NCBI GenBank assembly: GCA_016716625.1
Contig: JADJVJ010000001.1
Span: 620,001-684,000, forward strand
Direction: 5' to 3'
DNA from: Nostocoides sp.
GTDB lineage: Bacteria; Actinomycetota; Actinomycetes; Actinomycetales; Dermatophilaceae
Length of the DNA stretch: 64,000 nt
The position numbers and the translations under genes were made by a program. Every line of letters starts with the position of its first letter. Positions within the stretch are counted from its first letter, which is position 1. Under the pieces are notes generated by a model, which did no database searches, had not been told where the DNA came from, and saw nothing but the letters and a program-made list of their open reading frames with translations. Below are positions 8,718-16,369 of the stretch, in pieces.

Positions 8718-8734
8718 GGCATACCCTCCAGTGC

Positions 8735-9573
8735 TTAGAGCCGACCGACCACGTCGGCGAGCAGCCGACCGCAGCGTTGCGCGGCGTCCCGACCGGCCTC
8801 GAGAACTTCCTCGTGGTTGAGCGGGGTCTTGGAGATGCCGGCCGCGGGATTGGTCACCAGGGAGATACCGAGCACCTCCAACCCGCTCTGCCGGGCCGCG
8901 ATGGCCTCGAGCGTGGTCGACATCCCGACGAGGTCTCCGCCGATGATCTGGGCCATCCGGACCTCGGCCGGGGTCTCGTAGTGGGGTCCACGGAACTGCA
9001 CGTAGACGCCTTCCTCGAGGCTGGCGTCCACCTCCTGCGCGAGTGCCCGCAAGCGGGGGGAGTAGACGTCGGTGAGGTCGACGAAGTTGGCTCCCTCGAT
9101 GGGGGAGGTTGCGGTGAGGTTGATGTGGTCCTTGATGAGGACCGGCGTGCCAGGCCCCCACTCCTCGCGCAGGCCACCGCAGCCGTTGGTGATGACGATC
9201 GTCGAGCAACCGGCAGCGGCCGCGGTGCGCACCCCATGGACCACCGCCCGAACCCCCGGCCCTCGTAGTAGTGCGTGCGGGTGCCATAGACCAGGGCGCG
9301 CCGGCCGGTGTCCCCGATGGCGACCGAGCGCATGACCCCTGAGTGCCCGGCGACGGCGGCCTTGCCGAACCCCGGGACGTCGGTGTTCTCGATGGTGCAC
9401 AGCGTCTCCCCGACGAGGTCGCCGGTCTGCCCCCAGCCCGAGCCGAGGACGAGGGCGACGTCGTGCCGAGCCGCCCCCGAGCGCTCGGCGATGACCGCCG
9501 CGGCCGCTCGGGCGAGCTCGAAGGGGTCGGTCGCGGGGTCGTTGAGATCCGGGTATGCCGAGTGCTCAGTCAC
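8735..9573 (-). pseudogene. purine nucleoside phosphorylase, with a frameshift
   Basis: The gene encodes a class II (trimeric) purine nucleoside phosphorylase but is split over two frames. Residues 1-107 from the GTG at 9573 include VLGSGWGQ and THYYEGRG. The remainder, VVHGVRTAAAAGC, TNGCGGL, GPHYETPAE and TNPAAGISKTPLNHEEV, continues in another frame to the TAA at 8735. The break is at a run of five C on the plus strand (9253-9257); one more C would restore a normal 279-residue enzyme. All key motifs on both sides are intact and there are no other lesions, so a sequencing or assembly slip in a homopolymer is as likely as a real mutation. TAGAGT lies 7 nt before the start (leaderless). The phosphohexomutase gene follows 17 bp downstream. 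Confidence 0.85.
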
Positions 9574-9580
9574 GTTGGCG

Positions 9581-9586
9581 ACTCTA
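9581..9586 (-). promoter_or_regulatory. -10 element (TAGAGT) for the purine nucleoside phosphorylase gene
   Basis: TAGAGT on the minus strand is followed by 7 nt and the GTG start. It supports that start over an in-frame codon 12 codons upstream. Confidence 0.5.
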
Positions 9587-9666
9587 GTTGCCCGGTGGGT
9601 GGGCGGCATACCCCCTTGGCGGAAGGGCAGCCCCGCGGGGCTTGTCGAAACTTTGTCTAACGTGGC

Positions 9667-9694
9667 GCATCCGTTCCGGGGGGAGGGGCGGAAT
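9667..9694 (+). promoter_or_regulatory. possible ECF (SigK-like) promoter of the fasciclin gene
   Basis: GCATCC (9667-9672), 16 nt, then CGGAAT (9689-9694). In M. tuberculosis, SigK promoters that drive the fasciclin proteins MPT70/MPT83 read CCATCC and CCGAAT with similar spacing (established); each box here has one mismatch. No sigK or anti-sigma gene is in the window, so this is a suggestion only. Confidence 0.3.
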
Positions 9695-9731
9695 ACCCCA
9701 CATCAGCCCCAGACCTTGAGAGGAACCCCTC

Positions 9732-10319
9732 ATGTCCCGTCTCCGCGCCCTCGTCCCCATCGCCGTCCTGGCCCTCGGCCTGTCCGCCTGCGGCAGCTCC
9801 GACTCCACGACCTCCACCCCGGCGGCCTCCCCAACGGCATCCAGCCCCTCGGCCACCCCGACCCCGACGGAGTCCAGCCCGGCGGCCGCGAAGGACATTG
9901 TCGACACCGCCGTCGCCGCCGGCGACTTCAAGACCCTGGCCACGGCGCTGACCGCGGCCGGACTCGTCGAGACGCTCAAGGGCGCCGGCCCGTTCACCGT
10001 CTTCGCACCCACGGATGCGGCGTTCGCCAAGCTCCCGGCGGGCACCTTGGACACCCTGCTCAAGGACCCCAAGGGTGACCTCTCCTCGATCCTCACCTAC
10101 CACGTCATCGCCGGGAAGGTCATGGCCGCCGACGTCGTGACCATGGACGGCAAGAAGGTCAAGACCGTTCAGGGCGCCGAGCTCACGATCAAGGTCGACG
10201 GCGCCAAGGTCATGCTCGTCGACGTCGCCGGGAACAGCATCAACGTCACCGCGACCGATGTCACGGCGAGCAACGGCGTCATCCACGTCATCGACGGAGT
10301 GCTCATGCCCAAGAAGTGA
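9732..10319 (+). CDS. fasciclin (FAS1) domain lipoprotein
   Basis: A 195-residue secreted lipoprotein. The signal peptide ends in a lipobox LSAC with the lipidated Cys at residue 20. A Ser/Thr/Pro-rich linker (about 21-50) leads into a single FAS1 domain (about 53-194) with the conserved FTVFAPTDAAF and ILTYHVIAG motifs and a C-terminal GVIHVIDGVLMP strand. FAS1 proteins mediate adhesion or surface interactions. The ATG is preceded by GAGAGGA. It is monocistronic: a hairpin follows the stop codon at once, and the gene diverges from the purine nucleoside phosphorylase gene. The nearest known relatives in layout are MPT70/MPT83-type proteins. Confidence 0.92.
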   Translation: MSRLRALVPIAVLALGLSACGSSDSTTSTPAASPTASSPSATPTPTESSPAAAKDIVDTAVAAGDFKTLATALTAAGLVETLKGAGPFTVFAPTDAAFAKLPAGTLDTLLKDPKGDLSSILTYHVIAGKVMAADVVTMDGKKVKTVQGAELTIKVDGAKVMLVDVAGNSINVTATDVTASNGVIHVIDGVLMPKK

Positions 10320-10333
10320 AACCCTGCCAGCCC

Positions 10334-10370
10334 GGTATGCCGTCCACGCTCTCGGCGTGGGCGGCATACC
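10334..10370 (+). terminator. hairpin made of two inverted copies of the TATGCCG motif
   Basis: GGTATGCCGTCCACG, a 7-nt loop, then CGTGGGCGGCATACC: a 15-bp stem with one T:G mismatch position. It lies 14 bp after the fasciclin stop and 16 bp before the flavoprotein start. There is no U-tract. A transcription terminator is the likely role. Confidence 0.65.
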
Positions 10371-10386
10371 GCTGCTCGGTGGTTGG

Positions 10387-11802
10387 ATGGGGTCCGTGAA
10401 CTCGCGTGCGACGTCGGTGTGCATCCTCGGTGGCGGTCCTGGTGGGTACGAGGCGGCGCTCGTCGCCGCCCACCTCGGGGCATCGGTGACCCTGGTCGAG
10501 CGCGACGGTCTCGGCGGGGCCGCGGTGCTCACCGACTGCGTGCCGAGCAAGGCGCTGATCTCCACTGCGGACTATCTCAGCGAGTTCGAGACCGCCCACG
10601 ACCTCGGTGTGCACCTCACCGACCATGAAGGTGATGAGGTCACCAAGGCCGAGGCCGAGCTTGCCGAGGTCAACGCCCGGGTGCTCGCGCTCGCTGAGGC
10701 CCAGTCCACGGACATCGGCACCCGCCTCCGCGAGGTGGGCGTACGAGTGGTCGACGGATGGGGACGACTCGCCAGCGCCACCCAGGTCGAGGTCACCCTC
10801 GCCGACGGGGGCCAGGAGCTCATCGGCGCGGACATCATCCTGCTCGCCACCGGAGCCACTCCTCGGGTCATGGACAGCGCCCGCCCCGACGGTGAGCGCA
10901 TCCTCACCTGGCAGCAGATTTACGGCCTGGAGCGGCTGCCCGAACACCTCGTCGTGGTGGGCTCCGGGGTGACCGGGGCCGAGCTCGCCCAGGCCTACCT
11001 CGGCCTCGGCGCCCAGGTCACCCTGGTCTCCTCCCGCGATCACGTCCTGCCGGGGGAGGACCCGGACGCGGCCCGGGTTATCGAGGAGGTCTTCACCCGC
11101 CGGGGAATGACCGTATTGAGCCGGTCCCGGATGGCGGCGGTCGAGCGCACCGAGACCGGGGTGGTCGTCGCCCTCGAGGACGGACGCCGGGTCGAGGCCT
11201 CGCATGCGCTGCTCGCGGTCGGGTCGGTGCCACTCACCTCGGGGATCGGGCTCGAGGAGTGCGGGGTGGCCCTCACCGCCTCGGGCCACATCGCCGTCGA
11301 CCGAGTCTCGCGGACCTCCGTCCGGGGCGTGTATGCCGCGGGCGACTGCACCGGGGTGCTCCCGCTGGCCTCGGTTGCGGCTGCCCAGGGTCGGACGGCG
11401 ATGGCCCATGCGCTCGGGGACGCGGTGTCCCCGCTGCCGTTGCACTATGTGTCGGCGAACATCTTCACCGACCCCGAGATCGCCACCGTCGGGGTGTCCC
11501 AGAAGGACATCGACTCCGGCAAGGTCCGGGCCGATGTCATTTCGCTGCCGCTCTCCCGCAACCCGCGCGCGAAGATGATGGGGATCGCCGACGGGTTCGT
11601 CAAGTTGTTCGCGCACCGCGGCTCTGGGCTGGTTCTCGGCGGGGTCGTCGTCGCCCCGCGCGCCTCCGAACTCATCTTCCCGGTGACCCTGGCTGTGCAG
11701 CACCGGCTCAACGTCGACCAGGTCGCCTCGACGTTCACGGTCTACCCGTCCTTGACCGGATCGATCGCCGAGGCCGCCCGTCGGCTGCACGTCACCGACT
11801 GA
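10387..11802 (+). CDS. lpdA: NAD(P)H-quinone dehydrogenase of the LpdA type (flavoprotein disulfide reductase family)
   Basis: A 471-residue FAD flavoprotein of the lipoamide dehydrogenase fold: FAD motif VCILGGGPGGYEAAL, NAD(P) motif VVVGSGVTGAELA, and the second FAD motif GVYAAGDCTG. The usual redox pair CxxxxC is broken: the first Cys position is Ala in GGAAVLTDCVPSK and only C51 remains. M. tuberculosis LpdA (Rv3303c) also lacks this disulfide and reduces quinones, so this enzyme probably does the same and does not act on lipoamide. The start is the ATG at 10387; a GTG three codons later is possible. It converges on the biotin carboxylase gene. Confidence 0.85.
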   Translation: MGSVNSRATSVCILGGGPGGYEAALVAAHLGASVTLVERDGLGGAAVLTDCVPSKALISTADYLSEFETAHDLGVHLTDHEGDEVTKAEAELAEVNARVLALAEAQSTDIGTRLREVGVRVVDGWGRLASATQVEVTLADGGQELIGADIILLATGATPRVMDSARPDGERILTWQQIYGLERLPEHLVVVGSGVTGAELAQAYLGLGAQVTLVSSRDHVLPGEDPDAARVIEEVFTRRGMTVLSRSRMAAVERTETGVVVALEDGRRVEASHALLAVGSVPLTSGIGLEECGVALTASGHIAVDRVSRTSVRGVYAAGDCTGVLPLASVAAAQGRTAMAHALGDAVSPLPLHYVSANIFTDPEIATVGVSQKDIDSGKVRADVISLPLSRNPRAKMMGIADGFVKLFAHRGSGLVLGGVVVAPRASELIFPVTLAVQHRLNVDQVASTFTVYPSLTGSIAEAARRLHVTD

Positions 11803-11811
11803 TGGCCTGAA

Positions 11812-13590
11812 CTAGCCCTCGGCGTCCTTGATCTCGCAGAGGACCGCCCCGTTGCCGACGGTCTCACCGACGACGGCTTGGATGCCCGAGATGGTGCCGG
11901 CCTTGTGGGCGTTGATCGGCTGCTCCATCTTCATGGCTTCGAGGACGACGACGAGGTCACCGGCGGCGACCTGCTGCCCCTCCTCGACGGCTACCTTGAC
12001 GATCGTGCCCTGCATCGGCGCGGTGAGCGAGTCGCCCGAGGCCGCCGCTCCCGCCTTGGAGCCACCCGAGCGACGAGGTGCCTTCTTCGTCGCGGGTGCG
12101 CCGCCGCCGCCCCCGAAGGACAGGCCCCCGGGCATGGAGACCTCGAGCCGTTTGCCGCCGACCTCGACGACGATCCGTTGCCGCTCCGGCGCCTCCGGAG
12201 CATCCGCCGACCCACCGGCATACGGAGGGATGTCGTTGACGAACTCGGTCTCGATCCACCGGGTGTGGACCGCGAACTTCTGCTGCGGGTCGGCTGGGGC
12301 GAAGTCCGGGTCGTTGACGATCTTGGCGTGGAACGGGGTGACCGTCGCCATGCCCTCGATGACGAGTTCGTCGAGCACGCGGCGGGCCCGCTCGAGGGCC
12401 TGTTGGCGGGTCGAGCCGGTGACGATGAGCTTGGCGATCATCGAGTCGAAGGCCCCGGCGATGGTGTCGCCCTCGACCATGCCGGCGTCCCAGCGAACAC
12501 CGGGGCCCTGCGGGACGACGAGCCGGGTCACCGTCCCCGGAGCCGGCAGGAAGCCGCGCCCCGCGTCCTCACCGTTGATCCGGAACTCGATGGAGTGCGC
12601 ATGCGGCTCGGGGTCGGTGAAGGAGAGCGCCTCCCCGTCGGCGATCCGGAACTGCTCGCGGACGAGGTCGATGCCGGTGACCTCCTCGGTGACCGGGTGC
12701 TCGACCTGGAGGCGGGTGTTGACCTCGAGGAAGGAGATGTCACCCTGCGGGCCGACGAGGAACTCACAGGTCCCGGCGCCGACATAGCCGGCGATGCGCA
12801 GGATCTCCTTGGAGGCCCGCACCAGCTCGGTGTGTTGTTCCTCGGTGATGAACGGCGCGGGGGCTTCCTCGACGAGCTTCTGGTTGCGCCGCTGCAGGGA
12901 ACAGTCGCGGGTGGAGACGACGACGACGTTGCCGTGCTGGTCGGCCAGACACTGGGTCTCGACGTGGCGGGGGTGGTCCAGGAAGCGCTCGACGAAACAC
13001 TCGCCCCGCCCGAACGCGGTCACGGCCTCGCGCACGGCCGAGTCGAACAGCTCGGGGATCTCCTCCAGGGTCCGGGCCACCTTGAGGCCTCGTCCGCCGC
13101 CGCCATACGCGGCCTTGATGGCGACCGGGAGGCCGTGTTCCTGGGCGAAGGCGACGACCTCGTCGGGGCCATCCACCGGGTCCTTGGTCCCGGGCACGAG
13201 GGGGGCGTTGGCCTGGAGGGCGATATGCCGGGCCTTGACCTTGTCGCCGAGGGAGTCGATGGCCTGCGGGCCGGGGCCGATCCAGGTCAGACCGGCGTCA
13301 ATGACCTTCTGGGCGAACGGGCCGTTCTCGGCGAGGAAGCCGTAGCCGGGGTGAATCGCGTCCGCGCCGCACTCCGCGGCGATCGCGATGAGCTTGTCCT
13401 GCAGGAGGTAAGAGTCGCCGGGAGTGGTGCCGCCCAGGGCGTACGCCTCGTCGGCGATCTTCACGTGGAGGGCGTCACGGTCCGGCTCGGCGTAGACGGC
13501 GACCGAGGCAATGCCGTGGTCCTTGCACGCGCGCGCGATGCGACAGGCAATCTCTCCACGGTTCGCAATGAGGACTTTGCTGATGGCCAT
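11812..13590 (-). CDS. accA3: acetyl/propionyl-CoA carboxylase alpha subunit (biotin carboxylase plus biotin carrier)
   Basis: A 592-residue subunit. The biotin carboxylase domain starts at once (ISKVLIANRGEIACRIAR). The ATP-grasp glycine loop is AAYGGGGRGLK, and active-site segments include EVNTRLQVEHPVTE. A Pro/Gly-rich linker with GGGGGAP leads to the biotin carrier domain, with the biotinyl lysine in EAMKMEQP (about K554). It carboxylates biotin for transfer by partner carboxyltransferases such as the AccD proteins in this window. The chosen ATG has TAGGCT 7 nt upstream, suggesting a leaderless mRNA. Homology to AccA3 of mycobacteria is clear; the exact acyl-CoA depends on the beta subunit. 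Confidence 0.93.
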   Translation of the reverse strand: MAISKVLIANRGEIACRIARACKDHGIASVAVYAEPDRDALHVKIADEAYALGGTTPGDSYLLQDKLIAIAAECGADAIHPGYGFLAENGPFAQKVIDAGLTWIGPGPQAIDSLGDKVKARHIALQANAPLVPGTKDPVDGPDEVVAFAQEHGLPVAIKAAYGGGGRGLKVARTLEEIPELFDSAVREAVTAFGRGECFVERFLDHPRHVETQCLADQHGNVVVVSTRDCSLQRRNQKLVEEAPAPFITEEQHTELVRASKEILRIAGYVGAGTCEFLVGPQGDISFLEVNTRLQVEHPVTEEVTGIDLVREQFRIADGEALSFTDPEPHAHSIEFRINGEDAGRGFLPAPGTVTRLVVPQGPGVRWDAGMVEGDTIAGAFDSMIAKLIVTGSTRQQALERARRVLDELVIEGMATVTPFHAKIVNDPDFAPADPQQKFAVHTRWIETEFVNDIPPYAGGSADAPEAPERQRIVVEVGGKRLEVSMPGGLSFGGGGGAPATKKAPRRSGGSKAGAAASGDSLTAPMQGTIVKVAVEEGQQVAAGDLVVVLEAMKMEQPINAHKAGTISGIQAVVGETVGNGAVLCEIKDAEG

Positions 13591-13597
13591 GGCCCCG

Positions 13598-13603
13598 AGC
13601 CTA
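13598..13603 (-). promoter_or_regulatory. -10 element (TAGGCT) for the biotin carboxylase gene
   Basis: TAGGCT on the minus strand lies 7 nt before the ATG, with no Shine-Dalgarno between, as in the other leaderless candidates. Confidence 0.55.
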
Positions 13604-13660
13604 GTGGGTGCCTCGTGGGCATGCCCGCACGGCTCCCTCGCCACCGGAGAGCCGGAAACG

Positions 13661-13666
13661 TAGAGT
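13661..13666 (+). promoter_or_regulatory. -10 element (TAGAGT) for the aldo/keto reductase gene
   Basis: TAGAGT is followed by 7 nt and a GTG at 13674. This spacing favours that GTG over the two GTGs at 13665 and 13668. Confidence 0.5.
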
Positions 13667-13673
13667 GGTGAGC

Positions 13674-14525
13674 GTGAGCGAGCGCCCCGCGGTGCCCAGG
13701 ACCGTACTGAACACCCCGACCGGTGAGGTCCTCATTCCCTCGATCGGGTATGGCGTCTGGCAGGTCCCCGACGACGAGGTCGACTCCGCGGTCGGAACGG
13801 CCCTCGAAGCCGGCTACCGGCATATCGACACCGCTCGGATCTACGGCAACGAGGCCGGTGTCGGGCGCGCCCTCAAGGCGACGAGTGTGCCCAGGGACGA
13901 GATCTTCGTGACGACGAAGGTCTGGAACTCCGATCACGGGCGGGAGGGGACGCTGCGGGCTTTCGACGCCTCGATGAGGCGGCTCGGCCTTGAGGTCCTC
14001 GACCTCTACCTCATCCACTGGCCGGTGCCGAGTCTGGACCGTTATCTGGAGACCTGGGCTGCGCTGCGCGAACTGCGGGACGCAGGTCGGGTCCGGGCCA
14101 TCGGGGTGTGCAACTTCCACGAAGGCCACCTGCGGCGGGTTGAGCAGGAGAGCGGTGAGTGGCCGGCGATCAACCAGATCGAACTCCACCCCTACCTCCA
14201 GCAGGGGACGCTGCGCGAGTTTCAGGCTCAGCGGGGGATCGTCACCGAGTCGTGGAGTCCGCTCGCTTCGGGCAAGCGTGTCCTCGACGACCCGGTGGTC
14301 CGCCGGATCGCGCAGCGGCATGACGCCACCGCGGCCCAGGTCGTCATCGCCTGGCACCTCGCCCTCGGGCTCGTCGTCATCCCCAAGTCGGTCACGCCCG
14401 CGCGCATCGTCGAAAACCTCGCGGCGGTCGGGCTCGAGTTGACCCGGGCGGACCTGGTTGAGCTCGGTACGCTGGATCAGGGCTTCCGCACCGGGCCCGA
14501 CCCGGACGAGTTCGCCGTTCTGTGA
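13674..14525 (+). CDS. aldo/keto reductase
   Basis: A 283-residue NADPH-dependent oxidoreductase of the AKR superfamily. The catalytic tetrad is visible: D52 and Y57 in YRHIDTARIYGNE, K82 in VTTKVWN, and H115 in DLYLIHWP. The C-terminal VIPKSV and R residues that bind NADPH are present. It resembles the 2,5-diketo-gluconate reductase branch; the physiological substrate cannot be told from sequence. The start is set by the leaderless promoter; two upstream GTGs would add 2-3 residues. It diverges from the biotin carboxylase gene. Confidence 0.9.
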   Translation: MSERPAVPRTVLNTPTGEVLIPSIGYGVWQVPDDEVDSAVGTALEAGYRHIDTARIYGNEAGVGRALKATSVPRDEIFVTTKVWNSDHGREGTLRAFDASMRRLGLEVLDLYLIHWPVPSLDRYLETWAALRELRDAGRVRAIGVCNFHEGHLRRVEQESGEWPAINQIELHPYLQQGTLREFQAQRGIVTESWSPLASGKRVLDDPVVRRIAQRHDATAAQVVIAWHLALGLVVIPKSVTPARIVENLAAVGLELTRADLVELGTLDQGFRTGPDPDEFAVL

Positions 14526-14534
14526 GCCTCCTCT

Positions 14535-14564
14535 GTGACCTTCGGCGACCTTCGGTGACCTTTG
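14535..14564 (+). repeat. three tandem 10-bp units
   Basis: GTGACCTTCG, GCGACCTTCG and GTGACCTTTG follow each other just before the Shine-Dalgarno (GGAGGGG) of the DUF2157 gene. This could be a regulator or translation-control site, or chance; nothing else supports a role. Confidence 0.5.
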
Positions 14565-14579
14565 AGCCCTGGAGGGGCC

Positions 14580-15770
14580 GTGAGTGATCGCACCATCTCC
14601 GACAACCAGCGCCTCTGGCTCGGTACCCAGACACGTATCTGGGAGTCCGAGGGGCTCATCACGGCCGAGGCCGGTGAGCGGATCCGCGGCCGGTATGTCG
14701 TCGCCCAGCAGGTCAACCTGACCCGCCTCGTGGTCTTCCTCGGCGCCGCCTTCGTCGCGGTCGGACTGATCTGGCTGGTCGCAGCGAACCTGCAACGGTT
14801 CAGTCCGGGCGGCCGGTTCGCGGTCGTCGTCCTGGTTTGGCTGGCCCTCATGGTGGGCACGGAGGTCTTGCGCGCCCGCTCCGGGGGCGCGGACACGGTA
14901 TGGGTGTCCGCGCTGCGGGTCATTGCGGCCGGCGCTTTCGGGGCCGTGGTCTTCCAGGCGGCGAACTCGTTGAATGCTCCGACGGACCGGGCCATCCTGC
15001 TCGGGGCCTGGGCCGGAGGAGCGCTCGTTCTCGCGTATGGCGTGCGCTCCTTCCCGGTCCTTGTCGTGGCTGTGCCGCTCACCTTGGCGTGGGTGTTCTG
15101 GCAAACCCTGGAGGCGCAGGAGACACAGTTCAACGCCGGCCTCGGGGCGGCCCTCGCCGGAGTCGTCGGGGCGGGGGTGGCCGGTGCGCATGCCCGGCTG
15201 TGGCCGATCGGGGCTCTGCCGTGGCGGGAGTTCGGGGCGATGGGTTCACTCCTGGCCGTTTTCATCACCGGCATACCGTCGGGCGGGCGCTCGGTGAGTT
15301 TCGGCGGCCCCGTCATCGCGGTGTTGATCGCCGCCGTCCTCGTCTGCGGCGTGCTCGCGATCCGCGCCGACCGGGCCACCCGGGTGCACGCCCTGGTCGC
15401 CTTCGGGGCGCTCGCGCTCGGGCTGCTGCTCTCCAGGTGGCAGGCACAGTTCGGCTTCCTGGACGTCGATTCGCGCCTCACCGGAGCGACCACGAGCGCC
15501 ATCTTGCGGGCCAGTGTGGCCGTTCTTGGCTTCCTCCTGCTCGCTACCGGCGTCGCGGTGATCGGGGTCCTGCGGGAGTCCCCGCGGCTGGCGTTCGCCG
15601 CGACCGCCGCCCTGGTGCTGTTCGTCACCGTGCAGGCGTTCGCGGTGTTCGCCCCCATCCTCTCCGGCGCGACCCTCTTCCTCGTGCTGGGGGTCGTCCT
15701 GCTCGCCACCGGGTACGCCGCCGAACGGGGCCGGCGACGACTGCAGGCCCGACGGGAGTCGCTGGCATGA
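14580..15770 (+). CDS. DUF2157 domain membrane protein
   Basis: A 396-residue membrane protein. A short cytosolic N-terminus (LGTQTRIWESEGLITAEAGERI) typical of DUF2157 is followed by about ten hydrophobic helices from residue 50. The GTG start has GGAGGGG 5 nt upstream. DUF2157 genes often precede genes for GDYXXLXY proteins, and the next gene fits this, overlapping by 4 bp (ATGA). The molecular function of the pair is not known. Confidence 0.85.
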   Translation: MSDRTISDNQRLWLGTQTRIWESEGLITAEAGERIRGRYVVAQQVNLTRLVVFLGAAFVAVGLIWLVAANLQRFSPGGRFAVVVLVWLALMVGTEVLRARSGGADTVWVSALRVIAAGAFGAVVFQAANSLNAPTDRAILLGAWAGGALVLAYGVRSFPVLVVAVPLTLAWVFWQTLEAQETQFNAGLGAALAGVVGAGVAGAHARLWPIGALPWREFGAMGSLLAVFITGIPSGGRSVSFGGPVIAVLIAAVLVCGVLAIRADRATRVHALVAFGALALGLLLSRWQAQFGFLDVDSRLTGATTSAILRASVAVLGFLLLATGVAVIGVLRESPRLAFAATAALVLFVTVQAFAVFAPILSGATLFLVLGVVLLATGYAAERGRRRLQARRESLA

Positions 15771-16285
15771 ACGCCCACCGCGGGCGACTGCTCGCCGTCA
15801 TCCTCGCGGCCCAGGCGGCGTTCGTCGCGGTCGGTGTGCACGGTCCGCTGAGTGCCCGCATCACCGGAACGGACGTCGTCCTCAAGGCAGGCCTGGCTGG
15901 GGTGCCCGAGTTGGGCCTCCCGCCTGGCGAGGCCGCCCTGCCTCCGGCCGGTTCGACGGTCTACCTCGGCTATCCCGACCTCAAACTGCCCGTCTACAAC
16001 GGCGACCTCGAGTCCTCCGCCCGAGGCACCCTCTACGTTCCACTGGCCCTCACCGGCGAAATCTGGTCGGCGAGCGGTGCACCGGTGCGGATGCGTCCCG
16101 AGTCCGGGGTCTACCTCACCTGCGACACCATGAACTGGCAGGTGCGTTGCGGCATCGAGACGTGGTACGTCCCGCGGGGTGACCCGGACGGCCTCGGCGC
16201 GGCACTGGCCTCGGGGCGGGCGCTGGCTCAGCTCAGGGTCGATGCCCGGGGCAACGCCTCCCTCATCTCGCTGCGCGCACCCTGA
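15767..16285 (+). CDS. GDYXXLXY-family membrane-anchored protein
   Basis: A 172-residue protein with one N-terminal membrane anchor (about residues 7-25). The rest is exported. Its C-terminal half (GIETWYVPRG, then ALAQLRVDARGNASL) matches the conserved end of the GDYXXLXY family. The name-giving motif itself is degenerate: the corresponding stretch reads NGDLESSARGTLYVPL. Its start overlaps the stop of the DUF2157 gene, which is the usual genetic partner. The function is unknown. Confidence 0.7.
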   Translation: MNAHRGRLLAVILAAQAAFVAVGVHGPLSARITGTDVVLKAGLAGVPELGLPPGEAALPPAGSTVYLGYPDLKLPVYNGDLESSARGTLYVPLALTGEIWSASGAPVRMRPESGVYLTCDTMNWQVRCGIETWYVPRGDPDGLGAALASGRALAQLRVDARGNASLISLRAP

Positions 16286-16345
16286 GGCTGGGGCAGCCCA
16301 CCCAATTTCCTCTATATGTCAGAAACGTGACGCTCGACACAGGCG

Positions 16346-16364
16346 CGACATGTCGGCATGATAT
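16346..16364 (+). promoter_or_regulatory. palindrome CGACATGTCG and -10-like TGATAT before the tryptophan dioxygenase gene
   Basis: A perfect 10-bp palindrome (16346-16355) sits just upstream of TGATAT (16359-16364), which ends 5 nt before the ATG. A bound repressor here would block the promoter. No regulator gene is adjacent. Confidence 0.35.
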
Positions 16365-16369
16365 CGGGC

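Noticed and set aside
7020..9287. A single 755-codon frame joining phosphorylase and phosphohexomutase regions
   Set aside because: The upstream part is an out-of-frame reading of the phosphorylase gene. The mutase family similarity starts at the GTG at 8717.
16286..16298. GGCTG-3-CAGCC as a terminator after the GDYXXLXY gene
   Set aside because: A 5-bp stem with a 3-nt loop is too weak and too common at this G+C content to claim.
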